From: Psococerastis gibbosa
Taxonomy: Eukaryota > Arthropoda > Insecta > Psocodea > Psocidae
Length of the DNA stretch: 64,000 nt
NCBI GenBank assembly: GCA_963971405.1
Contig: OZ020492.1
Span: 18,444,204-18,508,203 of the forward strand
Direction of reading: 5' to 3'
Below the pieces are notes generated by a model. It was not told the DNA's origin. It searched no databases and saw nothing but the letters and a program-made list of their open reading frames with translations. A program made the translations under genes and the position numbers. Shown here one piece after another: positions 31,432 to 43,400 of this stretch. The number at the start of each line of letters is the position of its first letter. Positions within the stretch are counted from its first letter, which is position 1.

Positions 31432-34400
31432 GTATGTACTTCATTTGGAGCCTCGAAGTAAAGCTGAAAAATAAAGAAAGGAAATCAGGGACGACTGAGG
31501 ATGAAGTGGCTAGGTGAAGTAGAGGATGAACGTACCTGTATAAAGGGTTTCACTTTGGGGAGGTTTTTGGTTTTATATATGTATATTTGCGAAAAGTTGG
31601 TGTAAGGAATTTTTGTGGTGGATTGGAACATTTTTGAAAAAGTGGGGTGTACGCATCTTGAGAGGAGTATTTATACAGACGAAGATGAGCATAACTGCAA
31701 ACAAGGGGCCAGGGATGGAGCCTTTTTAAAAATATTAAAAAAAAAGTTTTGGGAATTGACGAATTTTGGCAGCAGTCAAGGTTAGATTTTACAGACCAAG
31801 ACTTGAAATAACTCTAAACAGAGGGGACCAGGGGTCTCCCACAGGGGATTTAAAAAAAATATATAGGTGCGAAGTTGTGGGGTATTACGCATTTTGAATA
31901 GTAAAAAAACTAGATTTTACAGATGAAGACTATAGCCCCCCCCCCCCCACCATTAGGTTCCTCAAAATGCGTAAAACCCCACAATTTCAGTCCTACATTT
32001 CACTAATTTTCTCCCAGGGGGACCCCCGGGCCCCCCGTTGTCCTTGTTTGTATTAATTACTTATAATATAGAACCCTCATTGCTCTGACAATGCGTGAAA
32101 CCCCAATATTTCAGCCCTATTTGTTCAAAATGGAAAACCTTAGCCCCCTCCTTGGTCTCATTCTAGATCCGCGCCTGCTGTACACAGTGTCTGACGAAGC
32201 GTGAGGCCTACCAAACCGCTAGGCCTGATGCTGCTGCCTCACTAGCTCACTGCATCTAGATTAAGTTGAAAGAATTGTGACCCCTGGCCTCTTCCCTTTC
32301 CATGCATGCGTGCTTGACGTTTAGCATCTCCTAGGTCCTAGAGATGGGCGTCTGTGGTTAAAAGCAATCAACCTATTGTATAAATGAAATGGGCATCCAG
32401 AGTATCTGTGACAGGGAAATTTTATAAATCCTGTAACCCAGCCCCTCGCCGCGTACCGGGGTTCAAATAGAAAAAGCTCCCATCAGGAGAATGGTAGTGT
32501 CGCTGTGTCGAATAAGGGCGGGCCACGGCCATGGTACTTACATCCATCACATGTTGAAAAGAGGCAATAGCCCTGCTTGCACATTTTGCGAATTTCCAAA
32601 AAGGCTGCTTCGAACATCTTATTATGATATCATACGTCCGAATTTCAGCATACCACGCTGCACACCAATCACCATGCAGTTCAATAAGCTAATTAAACTA
32701 ATTACAGCTCCATGAAGAAGAAGAAAAAGTGCTCCATGGAATAAACGAAAAAAGAGCTATTATGGCCACCATTTCAACAAGAGGAGGCAAATGGATAGAG
32801 GATACTTTGAGACACGAAGGGCTCCTCAAGAACATCATTGAGGGTATGGTTGAAGGCACCAACTCAAGAGGACGACAGAGGAAGGATTACCTGGAGGATG
32901 CCATGAAGTGTACGGCACCTATAAAGGACTGAAAAGGACCGCAGAAAACAGACAAGAGTGGAGGAGAAGAACATTCGCTGCAAACCAATCCATACATTTC
33001 AACTCGAGGAGAAGACAGCTCCATTCGCATGCATGTAACTCCTGAGTAATGTCTCTATATTGACCATCATTGATGACTTTATCAACGCTTGCAAGTTTGA
33101 CGGCGAAAAAAAATAAATAAATACAAAATACAAAATCCAAACTTCGCCTGCTGAACTACAACATTACTAAAAAAGTATATATATATTTTTTCTTCTTTAA
33201 AAAAAAGATTAATCGCATACAAACAATTTAATGAATGTATCCGATTGACCTCTTCAGTCGCCTCTGTAGGTTAGTACCCGTGTTGAGTTACGACACGTCT
33301 CCGATCACATGGCGTGCTAAGACTCGCTCAAGTGCAAGCACGTTACCACCTGGCCATTGAAGTCGATATATATGATTCCACGCCAACATTTTCATAAATT
33401 AGTCATCCCTGGCCCTGTTTTCGAATGCTCAAAAAATTCAAATTTAAAAATTAAAAAAAAAAAAAATTCCGGACCAGCCCCTGTCACATTTATTTTTAGT
33501 TTTGGTATGCTTACCAATTTTCATAGCATGGTTAGGGCACTAGGTGATCACTGCATGGTGGCAGACACGGAGATAACGCTTGTTGCATTGTCAATGGTAA
33601 GCATGTCTGAGTGTGTCCTATGGAACTTTTAGACGGTGTGGGTTGACACTTTGTCAATGGCAAGAAATTAATTCAGCAGTAATTTCAGTAACGTCCAAAA
33701 ACCGATGGGGTCGATGGCAGGGCAAGGTTCAAGTAATCCGACGCCCACTCTAGTCTTGCGGTGGCAAATCTCAAAGTTCTTACATAACTGCTGGGATCCT
33801 TCTCGGCAAAATCAATTTCAGTTTTACCCAATCTCAGATCCTAATCTCAGCCTCCTAAACCTTTTTCAGTAGATGAGGTTCGTCACGCCACAGAACAATG
33901 CCATGCCAGACGTTTTCCTCTCAGCATGCCGAACAGTATAATTCTAGGTGGATTTCTACTGATAAGTTTCCAAAACCTCAAAGTCATCGCACAAACGAGA
34001 GACCACTGCTACAACACCAGGCAAAGAGACGTACTCCTATGTAGTAGTAGTATGGTTGGACACAGTCCCAGGCCACGGTGTGGGCCCATAGGACAGCGGA
34101 CCTCCTGATTATAGTGGATTCCGAACCACTTGGGAAACACAGTGAAGTCACACGATTAGTTCGGTGGTGACCAGGGCAAGTCCTATCATGTTTCCCTACC
34201 GGCACTGTGCACACTACCAAGTTATCAGCATCTTTGAACCTGCTCTGGTCCGCTGGATTCAACTTGGCAAGGCGGCCGGCGACGCACTCCTATACTACCA
34301 AGACAAAGTCTCAGCATGGCCAAACTAAGTTACACATGCCTGGCACCAAAAATATTTAACCTAATCCCCGTAGACATAAAAAAATTCACAATTAAAAATG

Positions 34401-37400
34401 CTAAACCTTTTAAACTTATGGCTTCATGAGAAAAGAACAAATCTATAGAAAACTTACTATTCCACGTAGAACAATAAAAATATATTTTAATCAACATTTT
34501 AATCAACATAAGGAACAAAACTTATTTTTTTATTAACTCTCTTCTAACATATACACATTTTCATTCGTAAGGCGCCCATTCCATTGACCGGCTAGGGCTA
34601 TTTCCAACAACGATGACGTGGTAGCAGACATTCAAGACTTAGGTAGCGTTTCACCGACCTCGCATTGCAGATTGCAAATGACATTGACGGAAATGTTTTT
34701 TTTTTTTTTTTAATAGAAATCTATTAAAATGTTTGTAATTAACATATCCCATGAAGCCATTTTTTAATTTTAGTTTGTTTGTGATTTTACTGTATGATCA
34801 TTGATCAATTTTAACTATGGCATAGAGGAAAATAAACATTTCCGTCAATTCTACAATGCGAGGTCAGTGGAAACGCCACCTAAGTCTTGAATGTCTGCTA
34901 CCACGTCACCGTTGTTGGAAATAGCCCTATCCGGTCAATGAAATGGGCACCTAATACACACCTACACACCTTCATAACAAATTAATTGAGACAGCACTGC
35001 ACCGGCCCTAGCACTGTTGAGCTGGTTAATTCATCGTCAAATTTTTAATTTAATCTAGCTTATTTAAATTTAATTTTATACTTTAATCATTAGTGGTGCA
35101 ATTTATCATTTTATGTATACTTACATTGTTGAAAAATAGAAAAATAGGAATAAGTATATATTTGATTTGATTTCATTAGAAATCCTACATTATATCCATA
35201 TCCTATAACTGTTCTGGAATGAGTTCAAGAGAAGAAAAGGACAGAATAAGATTAATAAAAAATTGAGTGAGTTTTAGGCTTTTCTTATATGCCGGGCCAT
35301 CCGGGGGTCACCCAGGTCCCCGGACGTAACATAATATAAATATCTGCATAAAAACTATATATTTTTATTTTTGCTTTCCAATTTATACGTAGTATAAGGA
35401 AAGCTTTGTGATGGTCGAAATTTTCATTTCCGCGATTTCAACGGATTTACACGTTTTGTGGTCCCAGGAACCCAAAAAAGTGGTTTTTACGAAATGTCTG
35501 TCTGTCGCTCTGTCTGTCGCTCTGTCGCTCTGTCTGTCTGTGCGTCGATTTCCGGGCAAACTACTCGGTCAATTTTGATGAAATTCGGCATGTAGGTTCA
35601 CAAAAATCATACCTCGAGACCTTTTATTTTATTTTGGGCTACCTCAATTTGGGGGGGGGGGGGTTTATTTTCAAAAAACTTCAAAAAAACGTCTAAAAAA
35701 ATTATTTCTAAAAAACGGCTACAACGATTTCTTTTAAATTCACATATATTATAGTGATTATTAATGTTAACAAAATGCAAGGGGTCACTTGCCCGTTGAT
35801 AGTTTGCGTCGGGGGGTAAAAAAATAAAAATAACTAAATTTTAATGAAAAATGACTAAAAAATAATTTTTCTGAGAAACCTTTCTATCGATGATTTCTAC
35901 CTTCAGGCATGTTTTAGGTGTTAAATTGAGTAACGAAACAGGACAGGTTACTTGCCCAAAAAACTATTTGGTTTTGTGCAAAAAAATGTTTTTTTGAAAA
36001 AATGACAGAAAATTCACGCTCAAATGCATGGCGTGCTCTTCCATTATTGCCGTGTGGTAATGTTTTGGTCTGACCTATTAACTATATAGAGTTTACCTCA
36101 CCTCCAGTGACGTTAGATGGACAATCCCCCCCCCCTCCCCCCGAGATTCCGGAAATTTAACCATATGAAAATTATTTACCTTGAAATTACTCATTTTCTC
36201 TATCTGCTAATTTTGATAAGTTGGAAAGTATGTTCGAGTAAACTCGGACCGGTTCTTTAAATGGCTTTAATATAATTGCAGTGGAACTCGTGCAGTAATT
36301 TTGGATTCCAGGTTTGTTAGACCGAATTAATTTTTTGTAAATCAATTAAAACTTGTTATCATAAATTTAAGTAATGGAAGATCATATGCTAAAATAAATG
36401 TAGACTTCATTTTCAATGCGGGGTAGAGGGGTGAAAATACAATATCGAGGGTGCCCTGTCCAATTTTCCCTATTACAAGCAGACTTGACGGCATGGGGTG
36501 GCTGAGCTGTGCGCATGACTCTGAAACCCAGCCCGCTCATCCACATCAACCTATGCCAGACGTACCTTTTCCAGGTCACACTCCCTTTTCCAGGTTTCTC
36601 TATTAATTCCTAGAACAAACTCGAGTCTAGGGGGGGGGGAATGGGCTCCTGGACCGTATTAAGGGTTCTGTCATACTTAATTTTTCCCCTTACTGACGAA
36701 AAATTAGTAATTTGTTATACTGTACTTCACTTCTGGCCTATTTATTATATATCGGTTAATTGTAAAAGTGGGCCGAAAAATTCGCCCACATGGAAAATAA
36801 AGACAATTTTCTTTCTTGTTTCCTCTTTATTTATTCGGCACTGTTTAATTAGGTCTTATTGCCAATAAATTAAGTATTGTGTGTTTATACCGTTATAGGC
36901 GATGTTCCTGGTTGGGCTGTTTGATAAGTTACGTTATATGGGAGACGATTAGGCCGATTCAGCAATTTATAACGAATTTTATTTGGGATTATGGTCTCCA
37001 TAATGGTGAACAGTGTGTCGTGCTTTATCTCGGTCGTATTGTAGAATCCGCCCTAAGAGAATGTTGATTTTAGCCACCCCTGGTGACGAATAATCTTTTT
37101 GTATCGATACATTGCTACTTCTTAATTAACAGTTAGTCTAGTGGACAGTGAACAGTGAATAATACTGTACAATATTTAAACGCACCCTAAGGGCCACTCA
37201 CACCATTTGCCGTTAAATTTACGAAATAGTAAGTAAGTAAGTAATATATTTATTTCCAAATTTTTACAGTTTACAGTTTTTTTAAACATTTTATTTTCCT
37301 TTAGCCACAGGCAGTGGAATCTCTCAGACGCGCAAGCCCCTTACTGGACAGTCGCGTACAGAAGGGTAGCAAGTTACGCAAGGCGTAAGTGCCCCCGTTC

Positions 37401-40400
37401 AAAGTGGGCCCCCGTAGAAAGGAAAAAAAAACGTAAATGTTTTGGGATTTTCTGAAAAAATATACAGTATATACAGGTATATAAAAATTATTGAAAAGAA
37501 TTGTAAGGGGCCCCACTGCTCTGTTTTGCGTAAGGACCTCCAACAACTTGTTACGCCACTGTCACTGGACATTTATTGTAGGACTTCTTCTGACAAATTT
37601 ATTTCTTTACAAGATCATATAGCTTGAGGAAACACACTGCTTCTTTTGAAACTCTTATCAGTAGGCCTGCCTCATTAAGTAGGTCTACTCGGCGTAGGTG
37701 ACGAAAAAGTGTTAAACCTAAAATAAGAAATAACTAATCCGGAGCAGTTACAGGTCGTGTGGGATAAACCTTGTATCCCTGTGACTATAAACGTCGCGTC
37801 CAGTGAGATATTTTTTTCGTTCCAGATTCAAGACGTGAAAGGACTTACCTCTCTTCATTCACTGAACGCCTCTGCCTTCAGGCTTCGCTACGGCAACTAC
37901 CCAGGATTCCCAGCACACCTTATCCACCACCTTCCGTTCCCTTCAGCGGTGGATCCACGAGCAGTTCACTTCAACACCGGCTCCTTCCGACCGTTCAACC
38001 TCTCAGCAAGCCCGAAACTCTTCCCCTCAGCCTTCGCGCCACCCCACAAAACCTCCGAGTCTTTGGACAGCGGACAGGACCTTTCACCCGGAGCGTATGT
38101 GTCAAAAATATACGATGAAGAGGATTCTGGTTTTCGTGGCATCAACGAGAGGGAGATGGACCACCCATGCAGTGATCTAAGCGGGAAGGGTGAGGGGCTA
38201 AGGGCTGCTACGCCGGGGTCACCCCCGAAAGCTGTGAAAGAAGAGAAGTCGGATTCGAGTGTTGGGAAGGGTTATGACGGACCTAATAGTATTGAATCGG
38301 ATGCGTCGTCAACGTCGAATCAGGAAGAAGAGAAAATTAGAAGACGTAAGTCCACCGTGGCAAATGAAAGCTTTTAGGTTAAGGGTGTCTTGCACGCGGA
38401 GTTTCCTTTAGCCTGAAGGAATTAGTTTTCTAAGGGAAAGTTTGTTTCAAATCGGGTACAAACTTGGCATTACGGAATTTGACTAGGAAAGGAACGTCTA
38501 ATCAGTGGTGGATCTAGCTTTTTATTTGAAGGGGGTCACGGCCAATATTTGCTAACATTTTCGGTAGCCTATTTTTTATTGCATATCTTTTGTTAATTAG
38601 ATAATATTTATTTTTCCTAAATTTATCTAAGGGTCATGAAGGGGGTTACGACCCCGTGGATCCGACACGGCGTCATATGTGCGCATGCGCTCTTAAGTTT
38701 GGACAAATTCTCGTAATGTTCCAATCAGAAATTACCTTCCAATGTTCCCTAGAAAAATGATAATTCTCCAATGTAAGTTAATTTTTATTCGAGAATACAA
38801 AAAAAAGGAAACTCTGCATTGGCTACCACTTTCCCATCCTGCTTGAATTTCCTCTTCTACTTCTTACTTGAGCAAGTTCCGGTAAAGTCTTCGTAAGTGC
38901 AATCCAACGCGGATACCGCGCGTCACTGCGACGCTTTGGAATAGGATAAAACATTGAGGTAGTGCACAATATCACTTACCAAGACTTTAATGTCTCTAAG
39001 AATGAGCCTCTTTGGTACAGAAATCGAAAATACTGGCTATTCATGTAGCGATAGGGAAATTAAATTAAATGTGAATTTTTCGAATGGTTGGGCACAAGAA
39101 TTTTCGGATACGAACGAAGTCCATTGCATTATGACGCATAAAACTTGTATAGTACTCCACGACGTTCAATAGAGTGTTCTGAAGAAAGTCATTGAATTCT
39201 TTTTTTAAGATAGAAAAACCAGTTTTAGTCAACGGAAAATGTAAAGACCCTTGTTTCTTCTTCAGCTTTTTCCTTTGATTTATTTCTCAACCTAATCTAA
39301 TGAACATCATTACACTCTCTTCCATATTCATAAGAAAAAAAACATTGATAGTATTCCACGATATAGATTCGTTCATTAGAGTTTTCTGGAGAAAGTTATT
39401 AAATTTCTTTTTTAGGACAGAAACACCAGTTTGATCCCACATGCTGTCCCATTTGTGGCGTGATTGTCCTCTTAGGTGATGCTGAGAACCACTTCTTCAA
39501 AGAAGTCGACCGACTATCAGCCATATCATCTTCGTTGACACGAGAGCGAAAGTTCATCTTTGGCAATTTTGCGGCTTTCAATAACGCTTACGGCGAAGAA
39601 AACGGACACGCATCGGATAGCGGGTTACCAAGAAGTCGGTGGGAGGTGAGAGATTCCTAACAAATACATCCTTTTTCAATATTTAGGGTTAAAAACGACT
39701 CGTACACGTACATAGCAACGTCACGATCACTCCTGTTACGTTGCGCCAATGGTAAGCATGTTTCAGCTTGTACATTGTCACTTCTAGTCGGTGTAGGTTG
39801 ACATTCAGGACATGTACCAGTTTGTACCATGTACGGTAAAATTCAACGGGCCGTTTCATGTATGCATACATCTTTGAATCTACTGCGCAATGATTAGAGG
39901 AAGGCAGACATGAAAAAATGGGCGGAAACGGAATTCGAACCTCCTCCTTGCCAGATGCCGGTGTGTTATTCGGACCATTGCACCAAACCCGTTTGCTCGA
40001 AGAGATTGCTGTCTCATAGATTTTTTGATATATTTTTTTTTAATTTTTCTGCCTGCAATTTGTTAGTTTGAACATAACTCATTTGCCATTTAAAACATAC
40101 ATTATAATACCGGTAACTTTATCCATTTTATTACTGAGTACATATTAAAAGGATTTAGTGCTTTATTAAATGGTTTATTTAATATTTAATGTGTTTAATA
40201 TTTTATAATATTTTTAAAAATGGGTAAATTTGGCCATTTCATATAGGTACGCGACAAGAATAATTTCGCATTCAATTATGGTTACTTTTACTACATGTTT
40301 TCGTTTTATCTCTTTTGGTTGCAGACCTTTCAAAGGATCAAATCAAATAGACTAAGCCGTTTGAGGGTGAAAAATAGAAGAAGAAAAAGTGGCGATATTC

Positions 40401-43400
40401 CTCTATGCCCAGTTTGCAATGATAAGCTGGAAGGCAATGTAGAAGACATAAATTTGCACGTGGAGCATTGCTTAAAAAAGGTATTTATTTTAGTTGAAAT
40501 TATTTAATTAAGTAGCAAATTCAAAAGAAAAAACAGTAAATTGAAAGAAATATGGCCTCGATACCACCATAAACTAATCTGCATATCTGGGGTGTTATGT
40601 AACTATCGTTATATTGACATTGAATAACTTTGGAATAATGCGAATTATTATTATCAATATTATTAGACACTAAGTAGGATAGTAGGTACTAGGTCCGGAT
40701 ATTTCAAAATATAATTTTTGAAGGTTTTAAAAATATCAAATTCTTTAAGGACGATGGAAGACTATTGAACGATGTAACAGATCGGTATAAATGTGATTGC
40801 TTTTGATGTTCTGTGTTCTGTGGAACGACGAGGTTGCGACCCTCCTTCAGCGCAACCTCGAGGAGATATTATACAGCATAGCAGTGCTACACTATATGAT
40901 GTTAGACGATCGCTTACTTCTTTGTAGCTGACTTGGTCGCAGCCTTCTTTGGCTTAGGAGCCTTAGGGCTCTTACAGAGTGGAGCCGGGATGTAAGCTGG
41001 TAGCTGGGATGGTAGCTTACTCGCTTAGTCGATGAGTACCTGGCCGGAATGAGGGGTGTTCGTGTTGGCACTGTTTTAATCGCCGGTTCCTTCCTTGCAG
41101 TTCTGTTTTGTAGTTCAAGATGGATGGATTATTAGAAGAAACAATATTGATTGATAGTGCTGCTACTAAGTGGTTTTTATTTTTTAGTAATGACCGTGAG
41201 TTTAGTATTCACCCTGTGAATATGGAAAGAGACCAAGAGAACTTCCAGTTCGTTCGCCACTTCGTTCCATAACTTAGTTAATATATGTCTGTTGTGGTGA
41301 TCAGGATGCGCCTGATTCCATATAGGGATCCTATATTAAATACTTCGGAAACGAGTTTTTCTATGTCCATTGTGACTATCCAAAAACTATTTGAAATCGT
41401 AAAACAGTAAGTGTATAAACACTGACAGACCGGGATTGTTGATTGTATCGTAGTATTGTAGTAATAGCAGCAGTCACTTCGACATTGGAGGAGGAGGAGG
41501 AGGCCAACTGGGCATGCGTACGCCGCTCGACCAGCGCTTACAAGCTATGTAACAATCTAGGTAGCAATTATAATTCCTTCCATCTAGGCTCCCTGCGCCC
41601 ATCCTGGTAACCTGCTAGGCTCCGTTGTGAACGGGTACACTGCCTGCTGAGGCAACATTGTTACATAGCGGTAAGCGAGTAAGCTACCATCCCGGCTACC
41701 AGCGTACATCCCGGCTCCACTCTGTAAGAACCCTTAGGCTTCTTGGTTGGTGAACCCTTTGCTGCTGGTTTCTTGGCTTTTGACGGGGAGGTAGTCGCGG
41801 CTGCAAGCTTCCTAGCTGGTGCCGGTCTCTTAGCCGCCGGAGATTTGGCCACCTCCTTCACCTTGGCAGGCTTAATCGGAGGCTGATCGTTAAACGAAAG
41901 GCTTAAACAAGGCCACACGAATGTTTAACGTCAGCGCAATCTCGAGGGGCTCGAGGTGCTTGGGGCGAGCACTGTTAGGACATGTAGAGCAGTGGTACAG
42001 ATTCCAACTTTCAACCGAATGGTTGTTGGTTCGAGTCCCACACTTGCTACATTTACTGGCCATGCTTTGGAGGGTATGTAAAGCAGGTGGTCCCGGGTCT
42101 TTCTAGTTGGGTGTTAGAGAGGGCTTTATAGCTCTAACTTTGTCTGTCGCTCTGTCTGTCTGTTCATTGATTTCCGGGCAAACTACTCGGTTGATTTTGA
42201 TGAAATTTAGCACGTAGGTTCACAAAAATCATACCTCAAGATAATTTTTTATATTTTGGGCTAACTCAATTTTGGGGGGTTTTATACTCAAAATACTCCA
42301 AAAAAACGTCTAAAAAAAATATTTATTTATCAAAAACGGCTCCAACGATTTCTTTTAAACTCACATATATTGTAGCTGTTATTAATGTTAATAAAATGCG
42401 GGGGTTGCTTGCCCATTGATAGTTTGCTTCTGGGGGTAAAAAAATAAAAATAACTAAATTTTAATGAAAAATGACTAAAAAAATAAATTTTCTGCGAAAC
42501 CTTTCTATCGATGATTTCTAACTACAGGCACGTTTTAGGTGTTAAATTGAGTAACGAAACCGGACAGGTTACTTGCCTTTCACAAAAAACAATTTGGTTT
42601 TTTGGATTTTTTTTTTTTTTTTTTTAAATGCTAGAAAATTCACGGTCAAATGATGCATTGCGTGCCCTGCCATTATTACTGTGTGTTAATGTGTTGATCT
42701 GACCTATCTAGAATTTACCTCACCCCCAGTGACGTCAGGACAACCCCCCCCCCCCCGAAATATCCGAAATATAACCATACTAAAATTATTTACCAGTAAA
42801 TTACTCATTTTCTCTATCTTGTAATTGATAAATTGGAAAGCATGTTCGAGTAAACTCGGACCGGTTCTTTTATTTTATTTTGAAATATGCTACAATTTTT
42901 TTCCTTTGAACGTCCAGCCCCCAACAACTACGTTTGGTCCGGCCCACAGGACAAATGCTTGTCTCCTCGCCGGCCCAGTCCGCCACTGGTGGAGCCTCTG
43001 GAACAGAGTCGATGTGTCTTAGGCGCGGTTTCCACCGACAGGCTAGGGCTAAATACAAAAACGGTGACGTGGTAGCAGACATTCAAGACTCAGGCGGGGT
43101 TTCCATCGACCTCGCATTGCAGAATGCAAGTGGCATTGACGGAAATGTTTGTTTTACTCGATGCCATAGTTAAAATTGATCAATGATCATAGAGTAAAAT
43201 CAGAAACAAACTAACTAAAATTAAAAAAATGGCGTCATGGGATATGTTAATTACAAACATTTTAATAGATTTCTATAAAAAGAAAAACAAACATTTCCGT
43301 CAATGTCATTTGCATTCTGCAATGAGAGGTCGGTGGAAACCCCGCCTAAGTCTTGAATGTCTGTTGCCACGTCACCGTATTTGTATTTAGCCCTAGCCGG

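Larger units (their letters stand above)
40914..41888 (-). pseudogene. Histone H1 C-terminal tail fragment, split by a Harbinger-like element
   Basis: Minus-strand reading from about 41888: QPPIKPAKVKEVAKSPAAKR, then PAPARKLAAATTSPSKAKKP, then AAKGSPTKKPK. It is then interrupted by the element at 40966-41733 and resumes APKPKKAATKSATKK with a TAA stop at 40914-40916. Lys/Ala/Pro with SPxK repeats is the classic histone H1 tail. The globular winged-helix domain is absent, so this is a 5'-truncated fragment that cannot make a functional linker histone. No histone 3' stem-loop or A-tail is evident downstream. Near-perfect 17-base direct repeats flank the whole block (40847-40863 and 41931-41947), suggesting insertion into the RNF220-like intron, perhaps by LINE-mediated retroposition. 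Confidence 0.75.

Noticed and set aside
36641-36868. 75-codon hydrophobic frame
   Set aside because: AT-rich sequence with no splice context, no recognised domain and no neighbouring exons.
38990-39172. 60-codon frame within the RNF220-like intron
   Set aside because: No phase-compatible splice sites to the adjacent exons and no family similarity.
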